Positions 43,286 to 55,700 of a DNA stretch of 64,000 bases are shown here, piece after piece. The notes beneath the pieces are model-generated. The model made no database searches. It saw only the letters and a list, made by a program, of their open reading frames with translations, and was not told where the DNA came from. A program made the translations under genes and the position numbers. The stretch's first letter is position 1, and each line of letters begins with the position of its first letter. The DNA is from Luzula sylvatica (Eukaryota > Streptophyta > Magnoliopsida > Poales > Juncaceae), in contig OX326958.1 in assembly GCA_946800325.1 (NCBI GenBank), positions 4,970,001-5,034,000 on the forward strand, in the 5' to 3' direction.

Positions 43286-46137
43286 TTAGATCAGTTGTAT
43301 CGTATCTTTTACTACATAACTTTTCACCAAAATTTCACGTACACTAAGAAAGTTTGTTTTTCGATTCAAACCAAGATTTTAACGCTTTGAGGAGTTCAAA
43401 TAACGTGTTTTTAGATCATTTGTATCGTATCTTTTACTACATAACTTTTCACCAAATTTCACAAACACTAAGAAAGTTTGTTTTTCGATTCAAAACAAGA
43501 TTTTAACGCTTTTAGGAGTTCAAATAACGTGTTTTTAGATCATTTGTATCGTATCTTTTACTACATAACTTTTTATCAAATTTTACAATCACTAAGAAAG
43601 TTTGTTTTTCGATTCAAAACAAGATTTTAACGCTTTGAGGAGTTCAAATAACGTGTTTTCAGATCATTTGTATCGTATCTTTTACTACATAACTTTTCAC
43701 CAAATTTCACATACACTAAGAAAGTTTGTTTTTCGATTCAAAACAAGATTTTAACGCTTTGAGGAGTTCAAATAACGTGTTTTTAGATCATTTGTATCGT
43801 ATCTTTTACTACATAACTTTTCATCAAATTTTACAATCACTAAGAAAGTTTCTTTTTCGATTCAAAACAAGATTTTAACGCTTTGAGGAGTTCAAATAAC
43901 GTGTTTTCAGATCATTTGTATCGTATCTTTTACTACATAACTTTTCACCAAATTTCACATACACTAAGAAATTTTGTTTTTCTATTCAAAACAAGATTTT
44001 AACGCTTTGAGGAGTTAAAATAACGTGTTTTTAGATCGTTTGTATCGTATCTTTTACTACATAACTTTTCACCAAATTTCACAAACACTAAGAAAGTTCG
44101 TTTTTCGATTCAAAACAAGATTTTAACGCTTTGAGTAGTTCAAATAACGTGTTTTCAGATCATTTATATCGTATCTTTTACTACATAACTTTTCACCAAA
44201 TTTCACAAACACTAAGAAAGTTTGTTTTTCTATTCAAAACAAGATTTTAACGCTTTGAGGAGTTCAAATAACGTGTTTTTAGATCATTTGTATCACATCT
44301 TTTACTACATAACTTTTCACCAAATTTCACAAACACTAAGAAAGTTTGTTTTTCGATTCAAAACAAGATTTTAACGCTTTGAGGAGTTCAAATAACGTGT
44401 TTTTAGATCATTTGTATCGTATCTTTTACTACATAACTTTTCACCAAATTTCACAAACATTAAGAAAGTTTGTTTTTCTATTCAAAACAAGCTTTTAACG
44501 CTTTGAGGAGTTCAAATAACGTGTTTTTAGATCATTTGTATCACATCTTTTACTACATAACTTTTAACCAAATTTCAAAAACACTAAGAAAGTTTGTTTT
44601 TCGATTCAAAACAAGATTTTAACGCTTTGGGGAGTTCAAATAACGTGTTTTTAGATCATTTGTATCGTATCTTTTACTACATAACTTTTCACCAAATTCC
44701 ACAAACACTAAGAAAGTTTGTTTTTCGATTCAAAACAAGATTTTAACGCTTTTAGGAGTGCAAATAACGTGTTTTTAGATCATTTGTATCGTATCTTTTA
44801 CTACATAACTTTTCACCAAATTTTACAAACATTAAGAAAGTTTGTTTTTCTATTCAAAACAAGCTTTTAACTCTATGAGGAGTGCAAATAACGTGTTTTT
44901 AGATCATTTGTATCGTATCTTTTACTACATAACTTTTCACCAAATTTCACAAACACTAAGAAAGTTTGTTTTTCGATTCAAAACAAGATTTTAACGCTTT
45001 GAGGAGTTCAAATAACGTGTTTTTAGATCATTTGTATCGTATCTTTTACTACATAACTTTTCACTTAATTTCACAAACACTAAGAAAATTTGTTTTTCGA
45101 TTCAAAACAAGATTTTAACGCTTTTAGGAGTGCAAATAACGTGTTTTTAGATCATTTGTATCGTATCTTTTACTGCATAACTTTTCACCAAATTTCACAA
45201 ACATTAAGAAAGTTTGTTTTTCTATTCAAAACAAGCTTTTAACGCTATGAGGAGTTCAAATAACGTGTTTTTAGATCATTTGTATCACATCTTTTACTAA
45301 ATAACTTTTCACCAAATTTCACAAACACTAAGAAAGTTTGTTTTTCGATTCAAAACAAGATTTTAACGCTTTGAGGAGTTCAAATAACATGTTTTTAGAT
45401 CATTTGTATCGTATCTTTTACTAGATAACTTTTCACCAAATTTCACAAACACTAAGAAAGTTTGTTTTTCGATTCAAAACAAGATTTTAACGCTTTGAGG
45501 AGTTCCATTAACAAGTTTTTAGATCATTTGTATCGTATCTTTTACTACATAACTTTTCACCAAATTTTACAAACACTTAGAAAGTTTGTTTTTCGATTCA
45601 AAACAAGATTTTAACGCTTTGAGGAGTTCAAATAACGTGTTTTTAGATCATTTGTATCGTATCTTTTACTACATAACTTTTCACCAAATTTCACAAACAC
45701 TAAGAAAGTTTGTTTTTCAATTCAAAACCAGATTTTAACGCTTTGAGGAGTTCAAATAACGTGTTTTTAGATCATTTGTATCGTATCTTTTACCAGATAA
45801 CTTTTCACCAAATTTCACAAACACTAAGAAAGTTTGTTTTTCTATTCAAAACAAGATTTTAACGCTTTGAGGAGTTCAAATAACGTGTTTTTAGATCATT
45901 TGTATCGTATCTTTTACTACATAACTTTTCACCAAATTTCACAAACACTAAGAAATTTTGTTTTTCGATTCAAAACAAGATTTTAAAGCTTTGAGGAGTT
46001 CAAATAACGTGTTTTGAGATCATTTGTATCGTATCTTTTACTACATAACTTTTCACCAAATTTTACAATCACTAAGAAAGTTTGTTTTTCGATTCAAAAC
46101 AAGATTTTAACGCTTTGAGGAGTTCAAATAACGTGTT
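43286..46137. repeat. HOR F copy 2 (23 monomers)
   Basis: This is the second copy of the 23-mer. It shares the private CTGCATAAC change (about 45,174) with copy 1 (about 42,322), which supports descent from E copy 2. It ends where the following monomers turn to the GTTTTGAG/GTTTG plus CAAAAAAAG types of the next block. Confidence 0.85.
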
Positions 46138-48029
46138 TTCAGATCATTTGTATCGTATCTTTTACTACATAACTTTTCACCAAATTTCACAAACACTAAG
46201 AAAGTTTGTTTTTCGATTCAAAACAAGATTTTAACGCTTTGAGGAGTTCAAATAACGTGTTTTGAGATCGTTTGTATCGTATCTTTTACTACATAACTTT
46301 TCACCAAATTTCACAAACACTAAGAAAGTTTGTTTTTCGATTCAAAAAAAGATTTTAACGCTTTGAGGAGTTCAAATAACGTGTTTTTAGATCATTTGTA
46401 TCGTATCTTTTACTACATAACTTTTCATCAAATTTTACAATCACTAAGAAAGTTTGTTTTTCTATTCAAAACAAGATTTTAACGCTTTGAGGAGTTCAAA
46501 TAACGTGTTTTGAGATCGTTTGTATCGTATCTTTTACTACATAACTTTTCACCAAATTTCACAAACACTAAGAAAGTTTGTTTTTCGATTCAAAAAAAGA
46601 TTTTAACGCTTTGAGGAGTTCAAATAACGTGTTTTTAGATCATTTGTATCGTATCTTTTACTACATAACTTTTCACCAAATTTCACAAACACTAAGAAAG
46701 TTTGTTTTTCTATTCAACACAAGATTTTAACGCTTTGAGGAGTTCAAATAACGTGTTTTTAGATCAGTTGTATCGTATCTTTTACTACATAACTTTTCAC
46801 CAAATTTCACAAACACTAAGAAAGTTTGTTTTTCGATTCAAACCAAGATTTTAACGCTTTGAGGAGTTCAAATAACGTGTTTTTAGATCATTTGTATCGT
46901 ATCTTTTCCTACATAACTTTTCACCAAATTTCACAAACACTAAGAAAGTTTGTTTTTCGATTCAAAAAAAGATTTTAACGCTTTGAGGAGTTCAAATAAC
47001 GTGTTTTTAGATCATTTGTATCACATCTTTTACTACATAACTTTTCACCAAATTTCAAAAACACTAAGAAAGTTTGTTTTTCGATTCAAAACAAGATTTT
47101 AACGCTTTGAGGAGTTCAAATAACGTGTTTTTAGATCATTTGTATCGTATCTTTTACTACATAACTTTTCACCAAATTTCACAAACACTAAGAAAGTTTG
47201 TTTTTCTATTCAACACAAGATTTTAACGCTTTGAGGAGTTCAAATAACGTGTTTTTAGATCAGTTGTATCGTATCTTTTACTACATAACTTTTCACCAAA
47301 TTTCACAAACACTAAGAAAGTTTGTTTTTCGATTCAAACCAAGATTTTAACGCTTTGAGGAGTTCAAATAACGTGTTTTTAGATCATTTGTATCGTATCT
47401 TTTACTACATAACTTTTCATCAAATTTTACAATCACTAAGAAAGTTTGTTTTTCGATTCAAAACAAGATTTTAACGCTTTGAGGAGTTCAAATAACGTGT
47501 TTTCAGATCATTTGTATCGTATCTTTTACTACATAACTTTTCACCAAATTTCACAAACACTAACAAAGTTTGTTTTTCGATTCAAACCAAGATTTTAACG
47601 CTTTGAGGAGTTCAAATAACGTGTTTTGAGATCATTTGTATCGTGTCTTTTACTACATAACTTTTCACCAAATTTCACAAACACTAACAAAGTTTGTTTT
47701 TCTATTCAAAACAAGCTTTTAACGCTTTGAGGAGTTCAAATAACGTGTTTTTAGATCATTTGTATCGTATCTTTTACAACATAACTTTTCACCAAATTTC
47801 ACAAACACTAAGAAAGTTTGTTTTTCGATTCAAAACAAGATTTTAACGCTTTGAGGAGTTCAAATAACGTGTTTTTAGATCAGTTGTATCGTATCTTTTA
47901 CTACATAACTTTTCACCAAATTTCACAAACACTAAGAAAGTTTGTTTTTCGATTCAAACCAAGATTTTAACGCTTTGAGGAGTTCAAATAACGTGTTTTT
48001 AGATCATTTGTGTCGTATCTTTTACTAGA
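44060..48029. repeat. HOR G copy 1 (32 monomers, 3,968 bp)
   Basis: Offset exactly 3,968 bp (32 x 124). Markers are TTCAAAAAAA (46,341 to 50,309), CTTTGGGG (44,624 to 48,592) and CTGCATAAC (about 45,174 to 49,142). The unit holds two local expansions: a 248-bp dimer (TTTGAGATCG at 46,261 and 46,509) and a 496-bp tetramer (CAACACAAG types at about 46,716 and 47,212). Confidence 0.86.
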
Positions 48030-51000
48030 TAACTTTTCACCAAATTTCACAAACACTAAGAAAGTTCGTTTTTCGATTCAAAACAAGATTTTAACGCTTT
48101 GAGTAGTTCAAATAACGTGTTTTCAGATCATTTATATCGTATCTTTTACTACATAACTTTTCACCAAATTTCACAAACACTAAGAAAGTTTGTTTTTCTA
48201 TTCAAAACAAGATTTTAACGCTTTGAGGAGTTCAAATAACGTGTTTTTAGATCATTTGTATCACATCTTTTACTACATAACTTTTCACCAAATTTCACAA
48301 ACACTAAGAAAGTTTGTTTTTCGATTCAAAACAAGATTTTAACGCTTTGAGGAGTTCAAATAACGTGTTTTTAGATCATTTGTATCGTATCTTTTACTAC
48401 ATAACTTTTCACCAAATTTCACAAACATTAAGAAAGTTTGTTTTTCTATTCAAAACAAGCTTTTAACGCTTTGAGGAGTTCAAATAACGTGTTTTTAGAT
48501 CATTTGTATCACATCTTTTACTACATAACTTTTAACCAAATTTCAAAAACACTAAGAAAGTTTGTTTTTCGATTCAAAACAAGATTTTAACGCTTTGGGG
48601 AGTTCAAATAACGTGTTTTTAGATCATTTGTATCGTATCTTTTACTACATAACTTTTCACCAAATTCCACAAACACTAAGAAAGTTTGTTTTTCGATTCA
48701 AAACAAGATTTTAACGCTTTTAGGAGTGCAAATAACGTGTTTTTAGATCATTTGTATCGTATCTTTTACTACATAACTTTTCACCAAATTTTACAAACAT
48801 TAAGAAAGTTTGTTTTTCTATTCAAAACAAGCTTTTAACTCTATGAGGAGTGCAAATAACGTGTTTTTAGATCATTTGTATCGTATCTTTTACTACATAA
48901 CTTTTCACCAAATTTCACAAACACTAAGAAAGTTTGTTTTTCGATTCAAAACAAGATTTTAACGCTTTGAGGAGTTCAAATAACGTGTTTTTAGATCATT
49001 TGTATCGTATCTTTTACTACATAACTTTTCACTTAATTTCACAAACACTAAGAAAATTTGTTTTTCGATTCAAAACAAGATTTTAACGCTTTTAGGAGTG
49101 CAAATAACGTGTTTTTAGATCATTTGTATCGTATCTTTTACTGCATAACTTTTCACCAAATTTCACAAACATTAAGAAAGTTTGTTTTTCTATTCAAAAC
49201 AAGCTTTTAACGCTATGAGGAGTTCAAATAACGTGTTTTTAGATCATTTGTATCACATCTTTTACTAAATAACTTTTCACCAAATTTCACAAACACTAAG
49301 AAAGTTTGTTTTTCGATTCAAAACAAGATTTTAACGCTTTGAGGAGTTCAAATAACATGTTTTTAGATCATTTGTATCGTATCTTTTACTAGATAACTTT
49401 TCACCAAATTTCACAAACACTAAGAAAGTTTGTTTTTCGATTCAAAACAAGATTTTAACGCTTTGAGGAGTTCCATTAACAAGTTTTTAGATCATTTGTA
49501 TCGTATCTTTTACTACATAACTTTTCACCAAATTTTACAAACACTTAGAAAGTTTGTTTTTCGATTCAAAACAAGATTTTAACGCTTTGAGGAGTTCAAA
49601 TAACGTGTTTTTAGATCATTTGTATCGTATCTTTTACTACATAACTTTTCACCAAATTTCACAAACACTAAGAAAGTTTGTTTTTCAATTCAAAACCAGA
49701 TTTTAACGCTTTGAGGAGTTCAAATAACGTGTTTTTAGATCATTTGTATCGTATCTTTTACCAGATAACTTTTCACCAAATTTCACAAACACTAAGAAAG
49801 TTTGTTTTTCTATTCAAAACAAGATTTTAACGCTTTGAGGAGTTCAAATAACGTGTTTTTAGATCATTTGTATCGTATCTTTTACTACATAACTTTTCAC
49901 CAAATTTCACAAACACTAAGAAATTTTGTTTTTCGATTCAAAACAAGATTTTAAAGCTTTGAGGAGTTCAAATAACGTGTTTTGAGATCATTTGTATCGT
50001 ATCTTTTACTACATAACTTTTCACCAAATTTTACAATCACTAAGAAAGTTTGTTTTTCGATTCAAAACAAGATTTTAACGCTTTGAGGAGTTCAAATAAC
50101 GTGTTTTCAGATCATTTGTATCGTATCTTTTACTACATAACTTTTCACCAAATTTCACAAACACTAAGAAAGTTTGTTTTTCGATTCAAAACAAGATTTT
50201 AACGCTTTGAGGAGTTCAAATAACGTGTTTTGAGATCGTTTGTATCGTATCTTTTACTACATAACTTTTCACCAAATTTCACAAACACTAAGAAAGTTTG
50301 TTTTTCGATTCAAAAAAAGATTTTAACGCTTTGAGGAGTTCAAATAACGTGTTTTTAGATCATTTGTATCGTATCTTTTACTACATAACTTTTCATCAAA
50401 TTTTACAATCACTAAGAAAGTTTGTTTTTCTATTCAAAACAAGATTTTAACGCTTTGAGGAGTTCAAATAACGTGTTTTGAGATCGTTTGTATCGTATCT
50501 TTTACTACATAACTTTTCACCAAATTTCACAAACACTAAGAAAGTTTGTTTTTCGATTCAAAAAAAGATTTTAACGCTTTGAGGAGTTCAAATAACGTGT
50601 TTTTAGATCATTTGTATCGTATCTTTTACTACATAACTTTTCACCAAATTTCACAAACACTAAGAAAGTTTGTTTTTCTATTCAACACAAGATTTTAACG
50701 CTTTGAGGAGTTCAAATAACGTGTTTTTAGATCAGTTGTATCGTATCTTTTACTACATAACTTTTCACCAAATTTCACAAACACTAAGAAAGTTTGTTTT
50801 TCGATTCAAACCAAGATTTTAACGCTTTGAGGAGTTCAAATAACGTGTTTTTAGATCATTTGTATCGTATCTTTTCCTACATAACTTTTCACCAAATTTC
50901 ACAAACACTAAGAAAGTTTGTTTTTCGATTCAAAAAAAGATTTTAACGCTTTGAGGAGTTCAAATAACGTGTTTTTAGATCATTTGTATCACATCTTTTA

Positions 51001-51995
51001 CTACATAACTTTTCACCAAATTTCAAAAACACTAAGAAAGTTTGTTTTTCGATTCAAAACAAGATTTTAACGCTTTGAGGAGTTCAAATAACGTGTTTTT
51101 AGATCATTTGTATCGTATCTTTTACTACATAACTTTTCACCAAATTTCACAAACACTAAGAAAGTTTGTTTTCTATTCAACACAAGATTTTAACGCTTTG
51201 AGGAGTTCAAATAACGTGTTTTTAGATCAGTTGTATCGTATCTTTTACTACATAACTTTTCACCAAATTTCACAAACACTAAGAAAGTTTGTTTTTCGAT
51301 TCAAACCAAGATTTTAACGCTTTGAGGAGTTCAAATAACGTGTTTTTAGATCATTTGTATCGTATCTTTTACTACATAACTTTTCATCAAATTTTACAAT
51401 CACTAAGAAAGTTTGTTTTTCGATTCAAAACAAGATTTTAACGCTTTGAGGAGTTCAAATAACGTGTTTTCAGATCATTTGTATCGTATCTTTTACTACA
51501 TAACTTTTCACCAAATTTCACAAACACTAACAAAGTTTGTTTTTCGATTCAAACCAAGATTTTAACGCTTTGAGGAGTTCAAATAACGTGTTTTGAGATC
51601 ATTTGTATCGTGTCTTTTACTACATAACTTTTCACCAAATTTCACAAACACTAACAAAGTTTGTTTTTCTATTCAAAACAAGCTTTTAACGCTTTGAGGA
51701 GTTCAAATAACGTGTTTTTAGATCATTTGTATCGTATCTTTTACAACATAACTTTTCACCAAATTTCACAAACACTAAGAAAGTTTGTTTTTCGATTCAA
51801 AACAAGATTTTAACGCTTTGAGGAGTTCAAATAACGTGTTTTTAGATCAGTTGTATCGTATCTTTTACTACATAACTTTTCACCAAATTTCACAAACACT
51901 AAGAAAGTTTGTTTTTCGATTCAAACCAAGATTTTAACGCTTTGAGGAGTTCAAATAACGTGTTTTTAGATCATTTGTGTCGTATCTTTTACTAG
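48030..51995. repeat. HOR G copy 2 (32 monomers)
   Basis: This begins at a junction in which a TAGATAAC monomer passes into the GTTCG type (about 48,030-48,065). It then follows copy 1. It carries the only single-base loss noted in the window: four T instead of five in the GTTTTTCTATTC word at 51,169-51,172. Confidence 0.86.
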
Positions 51996-52512
51996 ATAAC
52001 TTTTCACCAAATTTCACAAACACTAAGAAAGTTTGTTTTTCGATTCAAAACAAAATTTTAACGCTTTGAGGAGTTCTATTAACTTGTTTTTAGATCATTT
52101 GTATCCTATCTTTTACTACATAACTTTTCACCAAATTTTACAAACACTAAGAAAGTTTGTTTTTCGATTCAAAACAAGATAGTTGTATCGTATCTTTTAC
52201 TACATAACTTTTCACCAAATTTCACAAACATTAAGAAAGTTTGTTTTTCGATTCAAACCAAGATTTTAACGCTTTGAGGAGTTCAAATAACGTGTTTTTA
52301 GATCATTTGTGTCGTATCTTTTACTAGATAACTTTTCACCAAATTTCACAAACACTAAGAAAGTTTGTTTTTCGATTCAAAACAAAATTTTAACGCTTTG
52401 AGGAGTTCTATTAACTTGTTTTTAGATCATTTGTATCCTATCTTTTACTACATAACTTTTCACCAAATTTTACAAACACTAAGAAAGTTTGTTTTTCGAT
52501 TCAAAACAAGAT
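51849..52512. repeat. 332-bp out-of-register tandem duplication
   Basis: The segment 51,849-52,180 is repeated directly as 52,181-52,512. The seam joins AAAACAAGAT to AGTTGTATCG, so 40 bp of the monomer is skipped and the 124-bp phase shifts (3 x 124 - 40 = 332). The only difference I see between the copies is CAAACACT in the first and CAAACATT in the second (about 52,230). I see no clear microhomology at the seam. Every other rearrangement in the window kept the register, so this one looks like end joining or slippage and not homologous exchange. Confidence 0.93.
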
Positions 52513-52789
52513 TTTAACGCTTTGAGGAGTTCAAATAACGTGTTTTTAGATCAGTTGTATCGTATCTTTTACTACATAACTTTTCACCAAATTTCACAAA
52601 CACTAAGAAAGTTTGTTTTTCGATTCAAACCAAGATTTTAACGCTTTGAGCAGTTCAAATAACGTGTTTTTAGATCATTTGTATCACATCTTTTACTACA
52701 TAACTTTTCACCAAATTTTACAATCACTAAGAAAATTTGTTTTTCGATTCAAAACAAGATTTTAACGCTTTGAGGAGTTCAAATAACGG
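52513..52789. repeat. Join between the 332-bp duplication and HOR H
   Basis: Two to three monomers lead through a CAGTTG type, GAGCAGTTC (about 52,650, a private change), TATCACATC and AAAATTTG to the last CGGG monomer of the window (52,787). They match the HOR A-type order only in part. Confidence 0.75.
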
Positions 52790-55700
52790 GTTTTCAGATC
52801 ATTTGTATCGTATCTTTTACTACATAACTTTTCACCAAATTTCACAAACACTAACAAAGTTTGTTTTTCGATTCAAACCAAGATTTTAACGCTTTGAGGA
52901 GTTCAAATAACGTGTTTTGAGATCATTTGTATCGTGTCTTTTACTACATAACTTTTCACCAAATTTCACAAACACTAAAAAAGTTTGTTTTTCTATTCAA
53001 AACAAGCTTTTAACGCTTTGAGGAGTTCAAATAACGTGTTTTTAGATCATTTGTATCGTATCTTTTACAACATAACTTTTCACCAAATTTCACAAACACT
53101 AAGAAAGTTTGTTTTTCGATTCAAAACAAGATTTTAACGCTTTGAGGAGTTCAAATAACGTGTTTTTAGATCAGTTGTATCGTATCTTTTACTACATAAC
53201 TTTTCACCAAATTTCACAAACACTAAGAAAGTTTGTTTTTCGATTCAAACCAAGATTTTAACGCTTTGAGGAGTTCAAATAACGTGTTTTTAGATCATTT
53301 GTATCGTATCTTTTACAACATAACTTTTCACCAAATTTCACAAACACTAAGAAAGTTTGTTTTTCGATTCAAAACAAGATTTTAACGCTTTGAGGAGTTC
53401 AAATAACGTGTTTTTAGATCATTTGTATCGTATCTTTTACTACATAACTTTTCATCAAATTTTACAATCACTAAGAAAGTTTGTTTTTCGATTCAAAACA
53501 AGATTTTAACGCTTTGAGGAGTTCAAATAACGTGTTTTCAGATCATTTGTATCGTATCTTTTACTACATAACTTTTCACCAAATTTCACATACACTAAGA
53601 AATTTTGTTTTTCTATTCAAAACAAGATTTTAACGCTTTGAGGAGTTAAAATAACGTGTTTTTAGATCGTTTGTATCGTATCTTTTACTACATAACTTTT
53701 CACCAAATTTCACAAACACTAAGAAAGTTCGTTTTTCGATTCAAAACAAGATTTTAACGCTTTGAGGAGTTCAAATAACGTGTTTTCAGATCATTTATAT
53801 CGTATCTTTTACTACATAACTTTTCACCAAATTTCACAAACACTAAGAAAGTTTGTTTTTCTATTCAAAACAAGATTTTAACGCTTTGAAGAGTTCAAAT
53901 AACGTGTTTTTAGATCATTTGTATCACATCTTTTACTACATAACTTTTCACCAAATTTCACAAACACTAAGAAAGTTTGTTTTTCGATTCAAAACAAGAT
54001 TTTAACGCTTTGAGGAGTTCAAATAACGTGTTTTTAGATCATTTGTATCGTATCTTTTACTACATAACTTTTCACCAAATTTCACAAACATTAAGAAAGT
54101 TTGTTTTTCTATTCAAAACAAGCTTTTAACGCTTTGAGGAGTTCAAATAACGTGTTTTTAGATCATTTGTATCACATCTTTTACTACATAACTTTTAACC
54201 AAATTTCAAAAACACTAAGAAAGTTTGTTTTTAGATTCAAAACAAGATTTTAACGCTTTGGGGAGTTCAAATAACGTGCTTTTAGATCATTTGTATCGTA
54301 TCTTTTACTACATAACTTTTCACCAAATTCCACAAACACTAAGAAAGTTTGTTTTTCGATTCAAAACAAGATTTTAACGCTTTTAGGAGTGCAAATAACG
54401 TGTTTTTAGATCATTTGTATCGTATCTTCTACTACATAACTTTTCACCAAATTTTACAAACATTAAGAAAGTTTGTTTTTCTATTCAAAACAAGCTTTTA
54501 ACTCTATGAGGAGTGCAAATAACGTGTTTTTAGATCATTTGTATCGTATCTTTTACTACATAACTTTTCACCAAATTTCACAAACACTAAGAAAGTTTGT
54601 TTTTCGATTCAAAACAAGATTTTAACGCTTTGAGGAGTTCAAATAACGTGTTTTTAGATCATTTGTATCGTATCTTTTACTACATAACTTTTCACTTAAT
54701 TTCACAAACACTAAGAAAGTTTGTTTTTCGATTCAAAACAAGATTTTAACGCTTTTAGGAGTGCAAATAACGTGTTTTTAGATCATTTGTATCGTATCTT
54801 TTACTACATAACTTTTCACCAAATTTCACAAACATTAAGAAAGTTTGTTTTTCTATTCAAAACAAGCTTTTAACGCTATGAGGAGTTCAAATAACGTGTT
54901 TTTAGATCATTTGTATCACATCTTTTACTAAATAACTTTTCACCAAATTTCACAAACACTAAGAAAGTTTGTTTTTCGATTCAAAACAAGATTTTAACGC
55001 TTTGAGGAGTTCAAATAACATGTTTTTAGATCATTTGTATCGTATCTTTTACTAGATAACTTTTCACCAAATTTCACAAACACTAAGAAAGTTTGTTTTT
55101 CGATTCAAAACAAGATTTTAACGCTTTGAGGAGTTCCATTAACAAGTTTTTAGATCATTTGTATCGTATCTTTTACTACATAACTTTTCACCAAATTTTA
55201 CAAACACTTAGAAAGTTTGTTTTTCGATTCAAAACAAGATTTTAACGCTTTGAGGAGTTCAAATAACGTGTTTTTAGATCATTTGTATCGTATCTTTTAC
55301 TACATAACTTTTCACCAAATTTCACAAACACTAAGAAAGTTTGTTTTTCAATTCAAAACCAGATTTTAACGCTTTGAGGAGTTCAAATAACGTGTTTTTA
55401 GATCATTTGTATCGTATCTTTTACCAGATAACTTTTCACCAAATTTCACAAACACTAAGAAAGTTTGTTTTTCTATTCAAAACAAGATTTTAACGCTTTG
55501 AGGAGTTCAAATAACGTGTTTTTAGATCATTTGTATCGTATCTTTTACTACATAACTTTTCACCAAATTTCACAAACACTAAGAAATTTTGTTTTTCGAT
55601 TCAAAACAAGATTTTAAAGCTTTGAGGAGTTCAAATAACGTGTTTTGAGATGATTTGTATCGTATCTTTTACTACATAACGTTTCACCAAATTTTACAAT

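Larger units (their letters stand above)
2521..43332. other. Inherited one-base (A) insertion, 11 copies
   Basis: The word ACCAAATTTCACG has a fourth A (ACCAAAATTTCACG) at 2521, 5126, 8971, 13,808, 19,017, 23,606, 27,700, 31,546, 35,639, 40,476 and 43,329. It always lies in a monomer that also carries CACGTACACT and follows a CAGTTG word. It is one mutation copied by amplification. CACGTAC monomers without it also exist (5753, 6,500, 10,590), so it splits an older type. It is absent to the right of 43,332. Confidence 0.93.

Noticed and set aside
51042..51317. Open frame of 91 codons on the + strand
   Set aside because: It exists only because the single-T loss at 51,169-51,172 shifts the frame past the usual stops. 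The product is the monomer translated twice, and no other copy of the array keeps it open.
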